Positions 7,338 through 17,301 of a DNA stretch of 31,687 nucleotides are shown here, one piece after another (positions within the stretch are counted from its first letter, which is position 1; the number at the start of each line of letters is the position of its first letter). The DNA lies in IMG/VR virus record IMGVR_UViG_3300021197_000107, positions 1 to 31,687 of that record. One strand, 5' to 3'. The DNA comes from a virus. The notes under the pieces are model-generated. The model was not told where the DNA came from and searched no databases. It saw nothing but the letters and a program-made list of their open reading frames with translations. Position numbers and translations under genes: made by a program.

Positions 7338-7955
7338 ATGGCTGCTGGTGATACTTCACTCTCGATCTGCTCGGATGCTCTGATACTGTTGGGCGCTTCG
7401 CCCATTTCTTCTTTTACAGAAGGATCTGACTCAGCCCAGGCTTGTGATCGACTTTATCCAGATCTCCGTGACTCGCTGCTTTCAAACTATCAATGGAGCT
7501 GGAGCGTTAAGAAAGTTCAGCTAAATCGTCTTTCTACCGCTCCCATAGATGAATGGAAGTATGCCTATCAAATGCCGGGAGATATGCTCTCTGGCGTTTT
7601 GGCCTTATTTACAAACGCTGGTATTGGCGAGAACCCTGTCCGGTATGGATGGGAAGTTTACGGCGATCAGCTCTACACAAATTTCGAGAAGGTCTTTATC
7701 GACTACCAAGGTACAATCGATGAAAGCAAAATGCCAAATTACTTTGTGCGCCTTCTCCGCACCTCAATGGCTGCTGAGTTAGCTTTTACAATTACCGATC
7801 AGATTAGCAAGTCAGACTACTTTCGGGCCTTGGCATATGGCTCACCCGGTGAGTCAAACCGTGGTGGCTTGATGCGTGAGGCAATGAACATAGATAGTCG
7901 CGGTAAGCCGCCGCAGATCATTGAGGATTATTCTCTTATTGATGTGAGATACTAA
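7338..7955 (+). CDS. Tail tubular protein A (T7 gp11-like)
   Basis: 205 residues (T7 gp11 is 196). Forms the adaptor ring between portal and nozzle. The start SLSICSDALILLGASPISSF and LYPDLRDSLLSNYQWSWSVKK are hallmark patterns of this family, as is the MPGDMLSGVLALF region and the helix MAAELAFTITDQISKSDYF. The frame is open further upstream to 7200, but that would run back across the decoration gene and the hairpin; ATG 7338 has ACGGAGAACG as ribosome site and gives the normal N-terminus. Confidence 0.9.
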   Translation: MAAGDTSLSICSDALILLGASPISSFTEGSDSAQACDRLYPDLRDSLLSNYQWSWSVKKVQLNRLSTAPIDEWKYAYQMPGDMLSGVLALFTNAGIGENPVRYGWEVYGDQLYTNFEKVFIDYQGTIDESKMPNYFVRLLRTSMAAELAFTITDQISKSDYFRALAYGSPGESNRGGLMREAMNIDSRGKPPQIIEDYSLIDVRY

Positions 7956-7956
7956 A

Positions 7957-10155
7957 ATGCGGATTATGCAGTTCCAAACGAACTTCTCGGTTGGTGAGCT
8001 TGATCCGCTTATCCGCGCTCGTACCGACCTGGAGCAATACAGAAACGCACTCGAAGAAGCTACGAATGTAATCATTCAGCCTCAAGGGGGCTTTAAGCGC
8101 CGGGATGGTACGAAGTTTATCTATGACTTTGGCTCAACCTTTACTGACTTTAAGGTAATCCCTTTTGAGTTTAGCGTTGATGATAGTTACCTCTTGGTGT
8201 TTGTCACTCAGAGGATCTATGTCTTTAAGGCTGGTGTATTGCAGACCAATATTAACGGATCTGGCAATGACTATATTACAGCGACCGATATCACTACCGC
8301 TATGCTGGACGACATTAACTATACCCAGGCGGTTGATACGCTCATCCTGTGCCATGAGGATCTTCAGACAAAGAGGCTTGTGCGCAACGGTGATACAAGT
8401 TGGACGTTAGAAAACCTGCCAATTACGAACTTGCCTCAGTATGCTTATGCTTTTGATACGCACCAGCCAGACTTTACTATTACGCCAAGTGCATCTACGG
8501 GCAACATTACTATTACTGCATCTGACGTAACAACTGACACTGGAACAGCACAGGCGGGTGCATATGATACAATCACTCTTAAAGCTGCGTCTAGTTACAC
8601 CACTGACGATCAACCAAACGGTATGTTTATTACCTTAACTTCTGGTACTGGATCAGGGCAGACACGGCACGTTGAGGACTATGTGGCCTCTACTAAGGTT
8701 TTGAGAGTATATCCTGCATGGGATACAGTGCCGGACAACACCACCGGATACAAGGTTGAAGCATTTGCTGAATCCGCTGTCGGTGAGTATGCCCAAGTCA
8801 CAAGCACATTTGGTCGCGCTCGGTATGTCGAGTTTGTTTCTGCGACTGAAATGAAGGCCGTTACGGAAGTGGACTTCTTTGACACCGATGCCGTTACTGC
8901 TGGTTTCTGGGAAAGTGAGCACGGCTACGAAGACGTTTGGTCCAGCACTCGCGGTTGGCCCAGGTCAGCTGCATTCCATGAGGGCCGGTTGTATTTTGGT
9001 GGATCTAAGTCTCGGCCAAACACTATCTGGGGGTCTGGTGTAATCAATTACTTTGATTTCGCTGCTGGAACTGGCCTGGATGATGAGAGCGTTGAAGCAA
9101 CTATCAACACCAATCAACTTAATACCATCGTCAACTTGTTCTCTGGCAATGACTTTAGGATCTTTACGACCGGTGGTGAGTTTGTAATTTTGCAAGGCAC
9201 TAACGAGCCGATCACCCCTTCTACGTTCTTTGTAAGGCCACAGACTAGGCTCGGGGCAAAGTCAGGCATACCCATTGAAGAGCTAAATGGCGCGTCAATC
9301 TTTATCCAGCGTCAAGGTAAATCTATCAATGTGTTCCAGTTTGGTGACACTACAGCGTCCTATCAGGTGCGAAACATATCAGCACTAAGCTCTCACTTGC
9401 TAAAAGATCCTGTGGACATGGCGGCGCGTAGGGCTGCGTCTACAGATGAATCGGATCGCCTGTTTGTGGTCAACGGTACTGACGGATCGATGGCGGTTTA
9501 CTCTATCCTGGTCGGTCAGAATGTTATTGCGCCAAGCCGGTTCACAACAGACGGTGAGTTTATAGCTGTGGGCGTTGAGGTTGCAGATGTTTATGTGATC
9601 GTTAAACGGACCATTGATGGCACTGACAACTATATGCTGGAGAAGTTTGACCCAGATCTTACGCTAGATAGCGCTAAGGAGGGCGGAGCGGCGTCCTCAG
9701 TGACGTTACAGCATCTTGAGGGGGAGACAGTCCAGATCATTAGAGATGGCGTCCTAGAGCCAGAGCAGACGGTCCCGGCATCTCCTTACACAGTTACGTT
9801 TGCTTCTGCTGCTACGTCTAGCTACCAGGTTGGCTTGAATTACACAGTCACAGCTAGGACGATGCCTGCGGAGCCGGTGCTATCTTCTGGATCTGTTCAG
9901 GGCTTTAAGAAACGTATTATCCAGGTTGATGCTATTGTGAATAGCACAAAGGATATGACGATCAACGGCAAACAGGTTTCGTTTAGGAACTTTGGCGAGG
10001 ATGTGCTGGACTCACCGGTTGAGGCTTTCACTGGCATAAAAACTATGCACGGCTTGCTGGGCTATAGCGGAACGGGGCAGATTACGATTAGCCAGAATGT
10101 TCCATTAGAAATGATTGTTCTCGGTCTTGAGTACCGGTTGAGCGTGGGGAGTTAA
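7957..10155 (+). CDS. Tail tubular protein B / nozzle (T7 gp12-like)
   Basis: 732 residues (T7 gp12 is 794). Nozzle of the short tail. The N-terminal FQTNFSVGELDPLIRARTDL and ATNVIIQPQGGFKRRDGTKF are typical of podovirus nozzle/stabilisation proteins, and the rest is beta-rich with WPRSAAFHEGRLYFGGS (about 331-347), another common family landmark. It follows tail tube A by one base. A second in-frame ATG at 7966 could be the start. Neighbours (tube A before, ejection proteins after) agree with the T7 order. Confidence 0.9.
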   Translation: MRIMQFQTNFSVGELDPLIRARTDLEQYRNALEEATNVIIQPQGGFKRRDGTKFIYDFGSTFTDFKVIPFEFSVDDSYLLVFVTQRIYVFKAGVLQTNINGSGNDYITATDITTAMLDDINYTQAVDTLILCHEDLQTKRLVRNGDTSWTLENLPITNLPQYAYAFDTHQPDFTITPSASTGNITITASDVTTDTGTAQAGAYDTITLKAASSYTTDDQPNGMFITLTSGTGSGQTRHVEDYVASTKVLRVYPAWDTVPDNTTGYKVEAFAESAVGEYAQVTSTFGRARYVEFVSATEMKAVTEVDFFDTDAVTAGFWESEHGYEDVWSSTRGWPRSAAFHEGRLYFGGSKSRPNTIWGSGVINYFDFAAGTGLDDESVEATINTNQLNTIVNLFSGNDFRIFTTGGEFVILQGTNEPITPSTFFVRPQTRLGAKSGIPIEELNGASIFIQRQGKSINVFQFGDTTASYQVRNISALSSHLLKDPVDMAARRAASTDESDRLFVVNGTDGSMAVYSILVGQNVIAPSRFTTDGEFIAVGVEVADVYVIVKRTIDGTDNYMLEKFDPDLTLDSAKEGGAASSVTLQHLEGETVQIIRDGVLEPEQTVPASPYTVTFASAATSSYQVGLNYTVTARTMPAEPVLSSGSVQGFKKRIIQVDAIVNSTKDMTINGKQVSFRNFGEDVLDSPVEAFTGIKTMHGLLGYSGTGQITISQNVPLEMIVLGLEYRLSVGS

Positions 10156-10158
10156 GAC

Positions 10159-10620
10159 ATGGACGCAATGTCAGTTATAGGACCGATAGTATCAGTAGGA
10201 AGTAAGCTTGCATCCGCAAAGGCTGAAAGGGATGTCGGCGCTGCGCAGCGGGCAAACTATCAGCAACAGGCAGAGCAGGCAGAATTGCGCGGAAGGTCAG
10301 AGGCTATCGCCTACAAACAAAAAGGATCTGAAGCATTGAAACGCCTTAATGAAACGCTGGCCGCTATTGTAGCTAGGGCTGGTGCTGGTGGTGTTGATCC
10401 TACATCTGGATCTGCGGCTACAGTCCAACAGTTTGCAATGGGCGAAGGCATCGATGAGTTTAATATTGCAGCTGACAACGCGGCTATAGCTCTTGACGAG
10501 GGGTACACGCAGGGCGGAATTTACAGGACTGCTGGTGAAACTGCCTACACTACCGGTAAAGTAAGATCAGCCGCAAAGGTTGGCGAGGCTGCTTACTCCG
10601 CCTACCAACTAATAGGATAG
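10159..10620 (+). CDS. Internal virion protein, T7 gp14-like
   Basis: 153 residues. Starts with a short hydrophobic/Gly-Ser segment (VIGPIVSVGSKLAS), followed by a long Ala/Gln/Glu helix and the RAGAGGVDPTSGSA turn, then an Ala-rich C-terminal helix. This matches small ejection proteins of gp14 type that form the outer-membrane pore on injection. Position directly after the nozzle gene and before two long ejection proteins supports it. Alternative start at 10168. Confidence 0.7.
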   Translation: MDAMSVIGPIVSVGSKLASAKAERDVGAAQRANYQQQAEQAELRGRSEAIAYKQKGSEALKRLNETLAAIVARAGAGGVDPTSGSAATVQQFAMGEGIDEFNIAADNAAIALDEGYTQGGIYRTAGETAYTTGKVRSAAKVGEAAYSAYQLIG

Positions 10621-10630
10621 AGGTTAGAAT

Positions 10631-12931
10631 ATGGCACAACTTCCACGATATCAGCGCTTGGGTTTACAAACCCGTCAGCCGGGAAATATTGACTTTGCTG
10701 ATACGCGGGAACAAGCGAGGTTAGCTGGCACTCTTTCACAGCAACTTGATCGTATGTCTGACTTTGCGTTTAAGAAGTCTGCTGAGATGGCTGTTGAGCG
10801 TGGACAGGAACGTGTGCGGGAGGAAGGTGCTTTACCTACACTTGAGGCTATAGAAGAGAAGGGCGGACCTAGAGGCATTGCTGAACGGGCTGCTGTCGAT
10901 GCCGCTAATCGGATTGCCGTGGTGGAGATCGAAACTCTTGCTACTGCTGATATGCAAAAACTTACTGTTGAGGCAGACAATAACAATATGTCCATGCCTG
11001 CCTATCAGGCCGCAATGGCTGAAATTAATGATGGTTACAAAGCTTCTTTGCAGATGGTTGACCCTGTTGCGGCTGGCGTTTTGGGCGCTAGGCTGCAAAG
11101 CAGTTCGACTAAGTATGAAGCAAGGTATTCTGATGTTGTAACCAAGAAAGCTAAAATTGCTTGGGCAAAAAGTATAGGCGAAATGTTTACAACACGAGGG
11201 GAATCAATTCTAGAAGAAGCTACTATGCCGGGAGTAGTTGAGGCGGATTTGCAAGATAGTGCAAACAAGCTGGTTGAAGATGCGGTTACTAAGGGTGTTG
11301 GTCGAGAAACGGCTCAAAAAGACGCAGACATAATCCTAAAGAAAGCAATAAAACAAAACAGGTTTTATTTGTTTAATGAGGCTTCTACTATAGAAGTTAA
11401 AAGCGCTCTAGTGGATCAGTTCAAAGAAAACCCTATGCCTGGTTACACATACGAGGCAAATGTTAAATTTTCTGAAGAGCTAGAGAATCGTTTAAATCGT
11501 GATATATCAAATGCTAGATCAAGTATATTTGATGATGTCGAAAAAGCTAAGATTGTTATTTCTGCTACAGGAAAACCGCCAGAAGGATACAGCTTTCCAG
11601 AGGATCTTGCTCAGAGTGTTTTTTCTGAAGATGAATTTGCAGTTCTAACCGAAGCTCTAGAGAACTCACAAGAAGATTTTGATAATCGCGGATCTATTTA
11701 TGCCATGTCTCCGTCAGACATAAATCAGATTACAGAAGAGCTTTATTCAGAAATAGACGGGCCAAATCCGCAAGAGGCAACCAAACGATTTAACGATTGG
11801 ATTACTATTGTAGAGCAAAGGGAAGCTGCATTAGAGACTGATGCCGCCGCATATTTGATTAAAGATGACAATTCCTATGCCAACTTAATGGCTGGTATAG
11901 AAAGAAACTTGCAAAATAGAAATTTAGATCAAGCTGCTGCTCAAATTAAAACCTGGTCAGAAATCTCAACAAGAATGTATGATCTTATGGGCGTTGATCT
12001 AGATGACAGGAACCTACTGCCCAAGTCTGTATCTAGTATGATTGTAAATCAAATAAGGTCTTATGGTGACGATTTATCTGCAAACAACCTAGAGGCTATT
12101 AAAATAGAACTTGGAGATGCTGCTCCTCGTTTTATACAAGAGCTTTCAGACAGCGGCCTTGCTCAAGAAGTTGTTGTAGCAATGTACGTTGATAATCGTC
12201 CAGAAGTGCAAACGGAATTGGTGTCTCTGTCTGGGCAGACTACAGAGGATCTGTTTAAGCTAAGCGCAACCGGAGTAAAAACAAAAGCAAAAGACGCTTT
12301 AAATAAAGCCCTTATTAACACAAATTACGGAGAAGCATTTACCGCTGGTGGCCGCGCTAAAGCTAATGACATTCTATTAAATCAAATTCAAGTTCTTGAA
12401 AAACTTATGGCAAGCCGAATAGCAGGTAAAGATTTAAATCAAGCCGATTTAGATCAACATGCCATAAAAATAATTGAGGATGTAATTCCTTGGGCAAACC
12501 AGTCAGTAACAACCCCCTCTCTTGGAAGCTTTGTTATCCCTATGGATTATGATCCTGACATAATTAAGAAAAATCTTTTTAGAGTTAAAACGGTTGATGA
12601 ACTTAGGAAGTTGGGCCTTGACCCTTTAAATGACCCTGCGCTTGAGGGTTACGCTAATTTAGAGATATCATTAGCTTCAGCCGCAGACACAGGTATGTTT
12701 TATAATACAAGTGATGGAAGAGGTGTTGCTCTCCATTACAATATTAATGACAATCCTGTTAAATCCAATCTAGTGATTTCGTTTGATGACCTTTCTTTGT
12801 CTAGAGAAGGTCCTGTATTAGAAGCCGCGGAGGAAGAGGAATTTCTTGAGCAACAGGGAATAGTTGTAGATCAAGAAGGTGGTGGGGTTGTAACGTACAG
12901 TGATCCGCTTCTTAATCCTTCTGCTGATTAA
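10631..12931 (+). CDS. Internal virion (ejection) protein, T7 gp15-like
   Basis: 766 residues (T7 gp15 is 747), almost entirely helical, with conserved-looking N-terminus RYQRLGLQTRQPGNIDFADT and FAFKKSAEMAVERGQERVREEG typical of gp15-type proteins of marine podoviruses. No transmembrane or catalytic motif is seen. Expected to be packed in the head core and ejected to form the periplasmic tunnel. Codon use from about 11.1 kb onward is more A/T-rich (many AAA, TTA, GAA, AAT) than in head genes. Confidence 0.75.
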   Translation: MAQLPRYQRLGLQTRQPGNIDFADTREQARLAGTLSQQLDRMSDFAFKKSAEMAVERGQERVREEGALPTLEAIEEKGGPRGIAERAAVDAANRIAVVEIETLATADMQKLTVEADNNNMSMPAYQAAMAEINDGYKASLQMVDPVAAGVLGARLQSSSTKYEARYSDVVTKKAKIAWAKSIGEMFTTRGESILEEATMPGVVEADLQDSANKLVEDAVTKGVGRETAQKDADIILKKAIKQNRFYLFNEASTIEVKSALVDQFKENPMPGYTYEANVKFSEELENRLNRDISNARSSIFDDVEKAKIVISATGKPPEGYSFPEDLAQSVFSEDEFAVLTEALENSQEDFDNRGSIYAMSPSDINQITEELYSEIDGPNPQEATKRFNDWITIVEQREAALETDAAAYLIKDDNSYANLMAGIERNLQNRNLDQAAAQIKTWSEISTRMYDLMGVDLDDRNLLPKSVSSMIVNQIRSYGDDLSANNLEAIKIELGDAAPRFIQELSDSGLAQEVVVAMYVDNRPEVQTELVSLSGQTTEDLFKLSATGVKTKAKDALNKALINTNYGEAFTAGGRAKANDILLNQIQVLEKLMASRIAGKDLNQADLDQHAIKIIEDVIPWANQSVTTPSLGSFVIPMDYDPDIIKKNLFRVKTVDELRKLGLDPLNDPALEGYANLEISLASAADTGMFYNTSDGRGVALHYNINDNPVKSNLVISFDDLSLSREGPVLEAAEEEEFLEQQGIVVDQEGGGVVTYSDPLLNPSAD

Positions 12932-12946
12932 TAGGGATAATAAATA

Positions 12947-14749
12947 ATGCAACCTCGCCCTTTAGAAACTGAAAATAGAATTTTACGATCAACTGCCGCA
13001 AGCCAGTTGCGAGTTTCTTTGGGTAGAGCCGTTAAGGAAATGGCTCAAACTCCAATGACAGGCAGTCTGGTTCTAAGCAAAATAAAGCAAGAGTCTGCTG
13101 CCGCAGACGTGTTTTCAGTAGAAGAGAGGGAAACGCTAAATGCGTTAAGTAATGCTCAATATGAAATTGAGTGGAATCTTTCTACTGAGACAGATCCTGC
13201 GGTTCGGGATAATCTTCTATTGCAGCTAGAAACCATATACGATCAGAACAAAACTAAAAAAGATCTGATATATCAACAAGCTATTTCTGATGGCAGACTG
13301 GCATCTCAAGAGCAATTAACAGAAATGTACGGAGATCGTTTAACTTTTGATGGGCCTATGGCTCCAGAAAAAGCCAGACTTCTGTATGAGGGTGCAAAAG
13401 AACAATACATTCGAGAACTTATAATATCTAGAAGTCCTGAGGGAATAGGTCCAGGAATTGCAAAGTTTGGTGGCGCAATGATTGCAATGGCTACTGACCC
13501 TTTAGAACTAGCCACCATGTTTATACCCGTGGTTGGTCAAGCTGGTAAGGTTTCTTCTATAGCTAGATTTGGCCGAATAAAGGGTAGGGCTGCGGTCGGC
13601 GCTGTAGAGGGTACTGCTGGTTCACTAATGACTGAGCCATTGTACTACTCTCTGTCTAAAGACCAACAACTTGATTACACGATGACGGAAGCGCTATTCA
13701 ACGTGGGTGCTGGTTTCTTTTTGGGTGGAGCAATAGGAACTGCTGCTGGATTCTATTCTAGGTTAAGAAACCCTGATTCAGATGTGCCAACTCCAGATTT
13801 CTCTCAAAAACCAGATGGAGAAACAATTTCTCCAGAGGAGCTATCGGCTGTAAAAAAACAGGTATCTGAGACGTATAATGCAACAGGCAAGCGGTTGAGC
13901 TATGAAGCTGCTGTTCGTCAGTTTGTAACGGACCAAGATATTGATGTTTCTATGCTTGTACCTAAGAGCGTAAAAAGACCAACTCCTCTAAGTGTGTTTA
14001 TTAAGAGAAATGGCGGCATTAATGATGATGACCCTACGTTTAGGGGGGAGTTAAAAAGCAGGGACATTAAGCCTGTTCGTGGTGGATTGCGCAGGGGGCA
14101 AATGGTGTACCGATCCATGAGCAACCCAGAAAGTCAGATGAATTTAGATGACATGGCTGAGGCTGCATTTGAAGCGGGTTATATCGACGAGAGAAACCCT
14201 AATATGCTAATGGAGGCTATAGATAGCGAGCTTTCTGATAATTATGTTTTTGCCAAACAGGATCTAGAGGAAGCTGAAGATTGGAGAAGGTTCAACGAAA
14301 GTAGCACAAACCGCGAAGCTGAAATTTCTAGAAGAGAGGACATTCGGTCAGAGCTTGAAGAGGAAGGCGTAATTAATGTTTCTGACGATGAGATCGCTAT
14401 AATTTCTCAGAAGATGACGGAATCAGAAGATGCTATTACTGCATACACTAGAGTAAAGAATGTTATCGAAGAAAGTCGAGCGGCTAAGCTTGCAGACTAT
14501 GCCTCTCAAGCAAAAAACTATACGGGCGTAGACTTAGAGGCTTCAGCAAGATTTGGGGAAATAGAACCTGAGTCAGACCTAGACGTTCAGAATGAACAGT
14601 TTGAAAGAGTTGTTGCCCAAATGGAAGAGACAGAAGGCTTAACTGATTATGCCAGATCTGAAAGAGAGCATATTGAAAGATTAACAGCAGAAGCAAAAGC
14701 TTATAGAGAATTAGCTGATGTTGCTGCTAGGTGCGAGGCAACTAGATAA
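12947..14749 (+). CDS. Internal virion (ejection) protein, possible gp16 N-part
   Basis: 600 residues, mostly charged helices with two hydrophobic stretches: about 163-200 (GGAMIAMATDPLELATMFIP and onward) and about 248-273 (VGAGFFLGGAIGTAAGF). Such segments in large ejection proteins are thought to insert in the inner membrane. No lytic transglycosylase motif is visible, unlike T7 gp16. The C-terminal 150 residues are Glu/Arg-rich and probably coiled. It ends in a TAATG junction with the 830-residue protein; together they total 1430 residues, near T7 gp16 (1318), so the two may be a split version of one protein. Confidence 0.65.
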   Translation: MQPRPLETENRILRSTAASQLRVSLGRAVKEMAQTPMTGSLVLSKIKQESAAADVFSVEERETLNALSNAQYEIEWNLSTETDPAVRDNLLLQLETIYDQNKTKKDLIYQQAISDGRLASQEQLTEMYGDRLTFDGPMAPEKARLLYEGAKEQYIRELIISRSPEGIGPGIAKFGGAMIAMATDPLELATMFIPVVGQAGKVSSIARFGRIKGRAAVGAVEGTAGSLMTEPLYYSLSKDQQLDYTMTEALFNVGAGFFLGGAIGTAAGFYSRLRNPDSDVPTPDFSQKPDGETISPEELSAVKKQVSETYNATGKRLSYEAAVRQFVTDQDIDVSMLVPKSVKRPTPLSVFIKRNGGINDDDPTFRGELKSRDIKPVRGGLRRGQMVYRSMSNPESQMNLDDMAEAAFEAGYIDERNPNMLMEAIDSELSDNYVFAKQDLEEAEDWRRFNESSTNREAEISRREDIRSELEEEGVINVSDDEIAIISQKMTESEDAITAYTRVKNVIEESRAAKLADYASQAKNYTGVDLEASARFGEIEPESDLDVQNEQFERVVAQMEETEGLTDYARSEREHIERLTAEAKAYRELADVAARCEATR

Positions 14750-17241
14750 TGGCTGACTGTATAAAACTACTCGATGATGCAAACAAAGGTAGATTAACTG
14801 ATGAACAGTTAATGGAAATTCTTGAGCAACTTCAAGGTGAAAGAAAGAAAAGGCAGGCCGAAGGATCTTTAGGGGGCATTCAGAATGCAATTCTTGAAAA
14901 GGGCCAAAAGATTGGGGATCAGGCCGAGGAAAACTTAAAGAGGGCAAAAAGAAACTATTACATTAATGTAATTGCCGAGGAACAGATCATAGCTAGGGCT
15001 GAACGGGCAGACGCTCTTGTTCAAAACCCTGGCCTAGGCGTTGAGTCTGCGTTTGTTCCAGTAAACTCTCCATTTGAGGGGGCCGGTAGATCTGTATCAT
15101 CTTTAAATGCTGGATATGACATTGCATGGTTTGGGGGTATGACAGCCGATTTAAAAGAACGCGGCGTTCATACGCAGTTTAATACAATGTCTGGAAAGTT
15201 TGAAAGAGATGTTACGCGAGCTTTGTGGGATTTAAACAAAAAAAATCCTACGGGGGTGCCTGGAGTTTCAAAAGACGCAAAGACAATTGCAGAAATAATG
15301 CACAAGTATCGCCGTAAGATAGTTCAAAGGGAGAACCAAGCTGGGGCATACATTTTACAAAAAGATGGTCGCGCCGTTGGAACAGTCCATGATGCCGGTA
15401 AAATTGTAAAAGCAAGTTTTGATAACTGGAGAAAGGATATTTACGAAGGCATAGATTTTGATGCAATGGATATACCCTTTGCTCGAAGGGAAGATTTCTT
15501 AAAAAGTTTATACAAGACAACCACCACTGGCGTTAGAAAAGTTAAGCCTCAAGATCAAGATGCAAACTTTGCCCGGACAGATTTAGCCAGTTCGTTTAAG
15601 GGATACCGAAACCTTGCAAAGACAGAGAGCGCTGCAAGTCTTATCGTTTGGAAGGACGCGGACTCTTGGTATGACTACAATAGCAAGTATGGAAGACCGT
15701 CTCTAAGGGAGGCATTTACGCAAGATATGCAGTCTGCCACCAGAGCCACGGCAATTATGGACATATTTGGAACTAATCCTCAGGCAATGTTAGACAGAGT
15801 TATAAAAAGGTTAGAGGAAAAGTATGAAAACGATCCTGAGAAATTAAAGGGCATTCAAAGAAAAGGGGCCTATGTCGTTAAGTTTGATGCGGCAATGAAA
15901 GAGGTTACTGGAGAAGTCAACTTTGGGTCAGAAACAACCTTTGCGCAAACTATGATGTGGTACAGAACGTTCCAAGCCCTAGCAAAGCTTGGTGGCGTTA
16001 CATTATCGGCCCTTGGGGATACGGCCTTTATTGCCGCTGCAAGGATATATCAAGGAAGGCCGTTGCTAGAAGCTTGGCAAGATGGCTTCGCTGCATTTTT
16101 TCGAGGCATGGCGAAGGGACAAGTTCGTGAAATAGCCGATAGAGCCGGAATTGGCCTTGAAGGACAAATAGGAAGCTACGCGCACGATTTTAGGCTTGGT
16201 GATAGTGCATCTGGGCAGGCTTCAAGATTAATGTCTGGATTCTTTAAGCTCAATCTTCTTACGCCCTGGACAGACTCAAACAAGCGCGGCGTTGGTCTTA
16301 TGATATCAAATGATTTTGGTCGCGAGTCTAATACTGTATTTAGCAAATTGTCTGAGGACCAGCAGAGAATCTTGTCTATTTATGGAATAAACGATCAGGG
16401 TTGGGAGATTGTACGAAAGTCTGCAAAAGTTGCCGAAGATGGAAGACCTTACATTATTCCTAGCGAAATCAAAAACGAAAAGATGAGGGAAAATTTCTTT
16501 GCATTATTGACTAGCGAAATCGACAATGCAGTTATTACCGCTGGCGCAAGAGAGCGTATTATAATGAAGAGAGGGTATAGTGCCGGTACATCTATGGGTG
16601 AAGCATTAAGGCTTGTTGGGCAGTTTAAGGCTTTTGGTGTTACGGCTATGTCCAAAACTTACGGCCGTCAGCTTTACGGATACGGCGCAAAGGGCTGGAG
16701 AGATCAGCTTCAACGCGGAGTTGGCGCAAATATGGGAATAATAAGCACTATAGCTGGTACAACAATGATGGGCTATTACATCATGCAGCTTAAAGAGCTT
16801 GCCAAGGGGCGTGAGCCAAGAGAGTTTAACAAGCAAACCCTATTAGCCGCTATGTTGCAGGGTGGTGGAGCCGCATTGTATGGAGATTTCTTGTTTGCTA
16901 AATATAATAGATTTGGTGGTGGCCCGTTAGAAACTGCTCTTGGCCCCGGAATTACTGAATTTGGAAATTTTGCAAACCTTCTATTGCAACTAAGGGATGT
17001 TGCTACTGGTGAGGATGTAGACTTTGGAGGTGATGCAATAAGACTTGTTAAAAGCAACGCCCCCCTTCAAAACCTTCTATACACAAAACAAGTTACAGAT
17101 TACCTTATTTGGTACCAGCTTCAAGAAATGGTAAATCCAGGGTATCTAGAACGCGCAGAGCGTAGAACCGAAAAAGAAAATGCGACTAAATACTGGCTGC
17201 CACCATCAAGCATTGTCCCAACGGGCAGTGTGTTCAGATAA
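14749..17241 (+). CDS. Large internal virion protein, possible gp16 C-part
   Basis: 830 residues starting on the last base of the previous stop. N-terminal 80 residues are charged helix. The middle (about 90-440) contains AWFGGMTADLKERGVHTQF and WKDADSWYDYNSKYG and FGTNPQAMLDRVIKR, a pattern I associate with the long injected proteins of marine podoviruses. Hydrophobic stretches occur near 415-435, 658-680 and 697-719. The region resembles large polyvalent/ejected proteins and may enter the host with DNA. No enzyme motif is assigned. A/T-rich codon use like the preceding two genes. Confidence 0.65.
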   Translation: MADCIKLLDDANKGRLTDEQLMEILEQLQGERKKRQAEGSLGGIQNAILEKGQKIGDQAEENLKRAKRNYYINVIAEEQIIARAERADALVQNPGLGVESAFVPVNSPFEGAGRSVSSLNAGYDIAWFGGMTADLKERGVHTQFNTMSGKFERDVTRALWDLNKKNPTGVPGVSKDAKTIAEIMHKYRRKIVQRENQAGAYILQKDGRAVGTVHDAGKIVKASFDNWRKDIYEGIDFDAMDIPFARREDFLKSLYKTTTTGVRKVKPQDQDANFARTDLASSFKGYRNLAKTESAASLIVWKDADSWYDYNSKYGRPSLREAFTQDMQSATRATAIMDIFGTNPQAMLDRVIKRLEEKYENDPEKLKGIQRKGAYVVKFDAAMKEVTGEVNFGSETTFAQTMMWYRTFQALAKLGGVTLSALGDTAFIAAARIYQGRPLLEAWQDGFAAFFRGMAKGQVREIADRAGIGLEGQIGSYAHDFRLGDSASGQASRLMSGFFKLNLLTPWTDSNKRGVGLMISNDFGRESNTVFSKLSEDQQRILSIYGINDQGWEIVRKSAKVAEDGRPYIIPSEIKNEKMRENFFALLTSEIDNAVITAGARERIIMKRGYSAGTSMGEALRLVGQFKAFGVTAMSKTYGRQLYGYGAKGWRDQLQRGVGANMGIISTIAGTTMMGYYIMQLKELAKGREPREFNKQTLLAAMLQGGGAALYGDFLFAKYNRFGGGPLETALGPGITEFGNFANLLLQLRDVATGEDVDFGGDAIRLVKSNAPLQNLLYTKQVTDYLIWYQLQEMVNPGYLERAERRTEKENATKYWLPPSSIVPTGSVFR

Positions 17242-17247
17242 GTATTA

Positions 17248-17276
17248 TTGGAATGGCAAAAGAAATCTGCTATAGA
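17248..17276 (+). promoter_or_regulatory. Possible sigma70-like promoter before tail fibre gene
   Basis: TTGGAA (17248-17253), 17-base spacer, TATAGA (17271-17276), placed in the 60-base gap between the ejection genes and the fibre gene. Both hexamers match consensus at 4 of 6. Transcription would start near 17283, about 19 bases before ATG 17302. This gap is one of the few intergenic places on the plus strand. Confidence 0.4.
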
Positions 17277-17301
17277 GTGAACAAAGGAACGGGAAAACGA
17301 C

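Noticed and set aside
12947-14749. Lytic transglycosylase domain in the ejection protein
   Set aside because: Looked for the E-S-x-x-x plus G-x-x-Q patterns at the N-terminus as in T7 gp16; none convincing.
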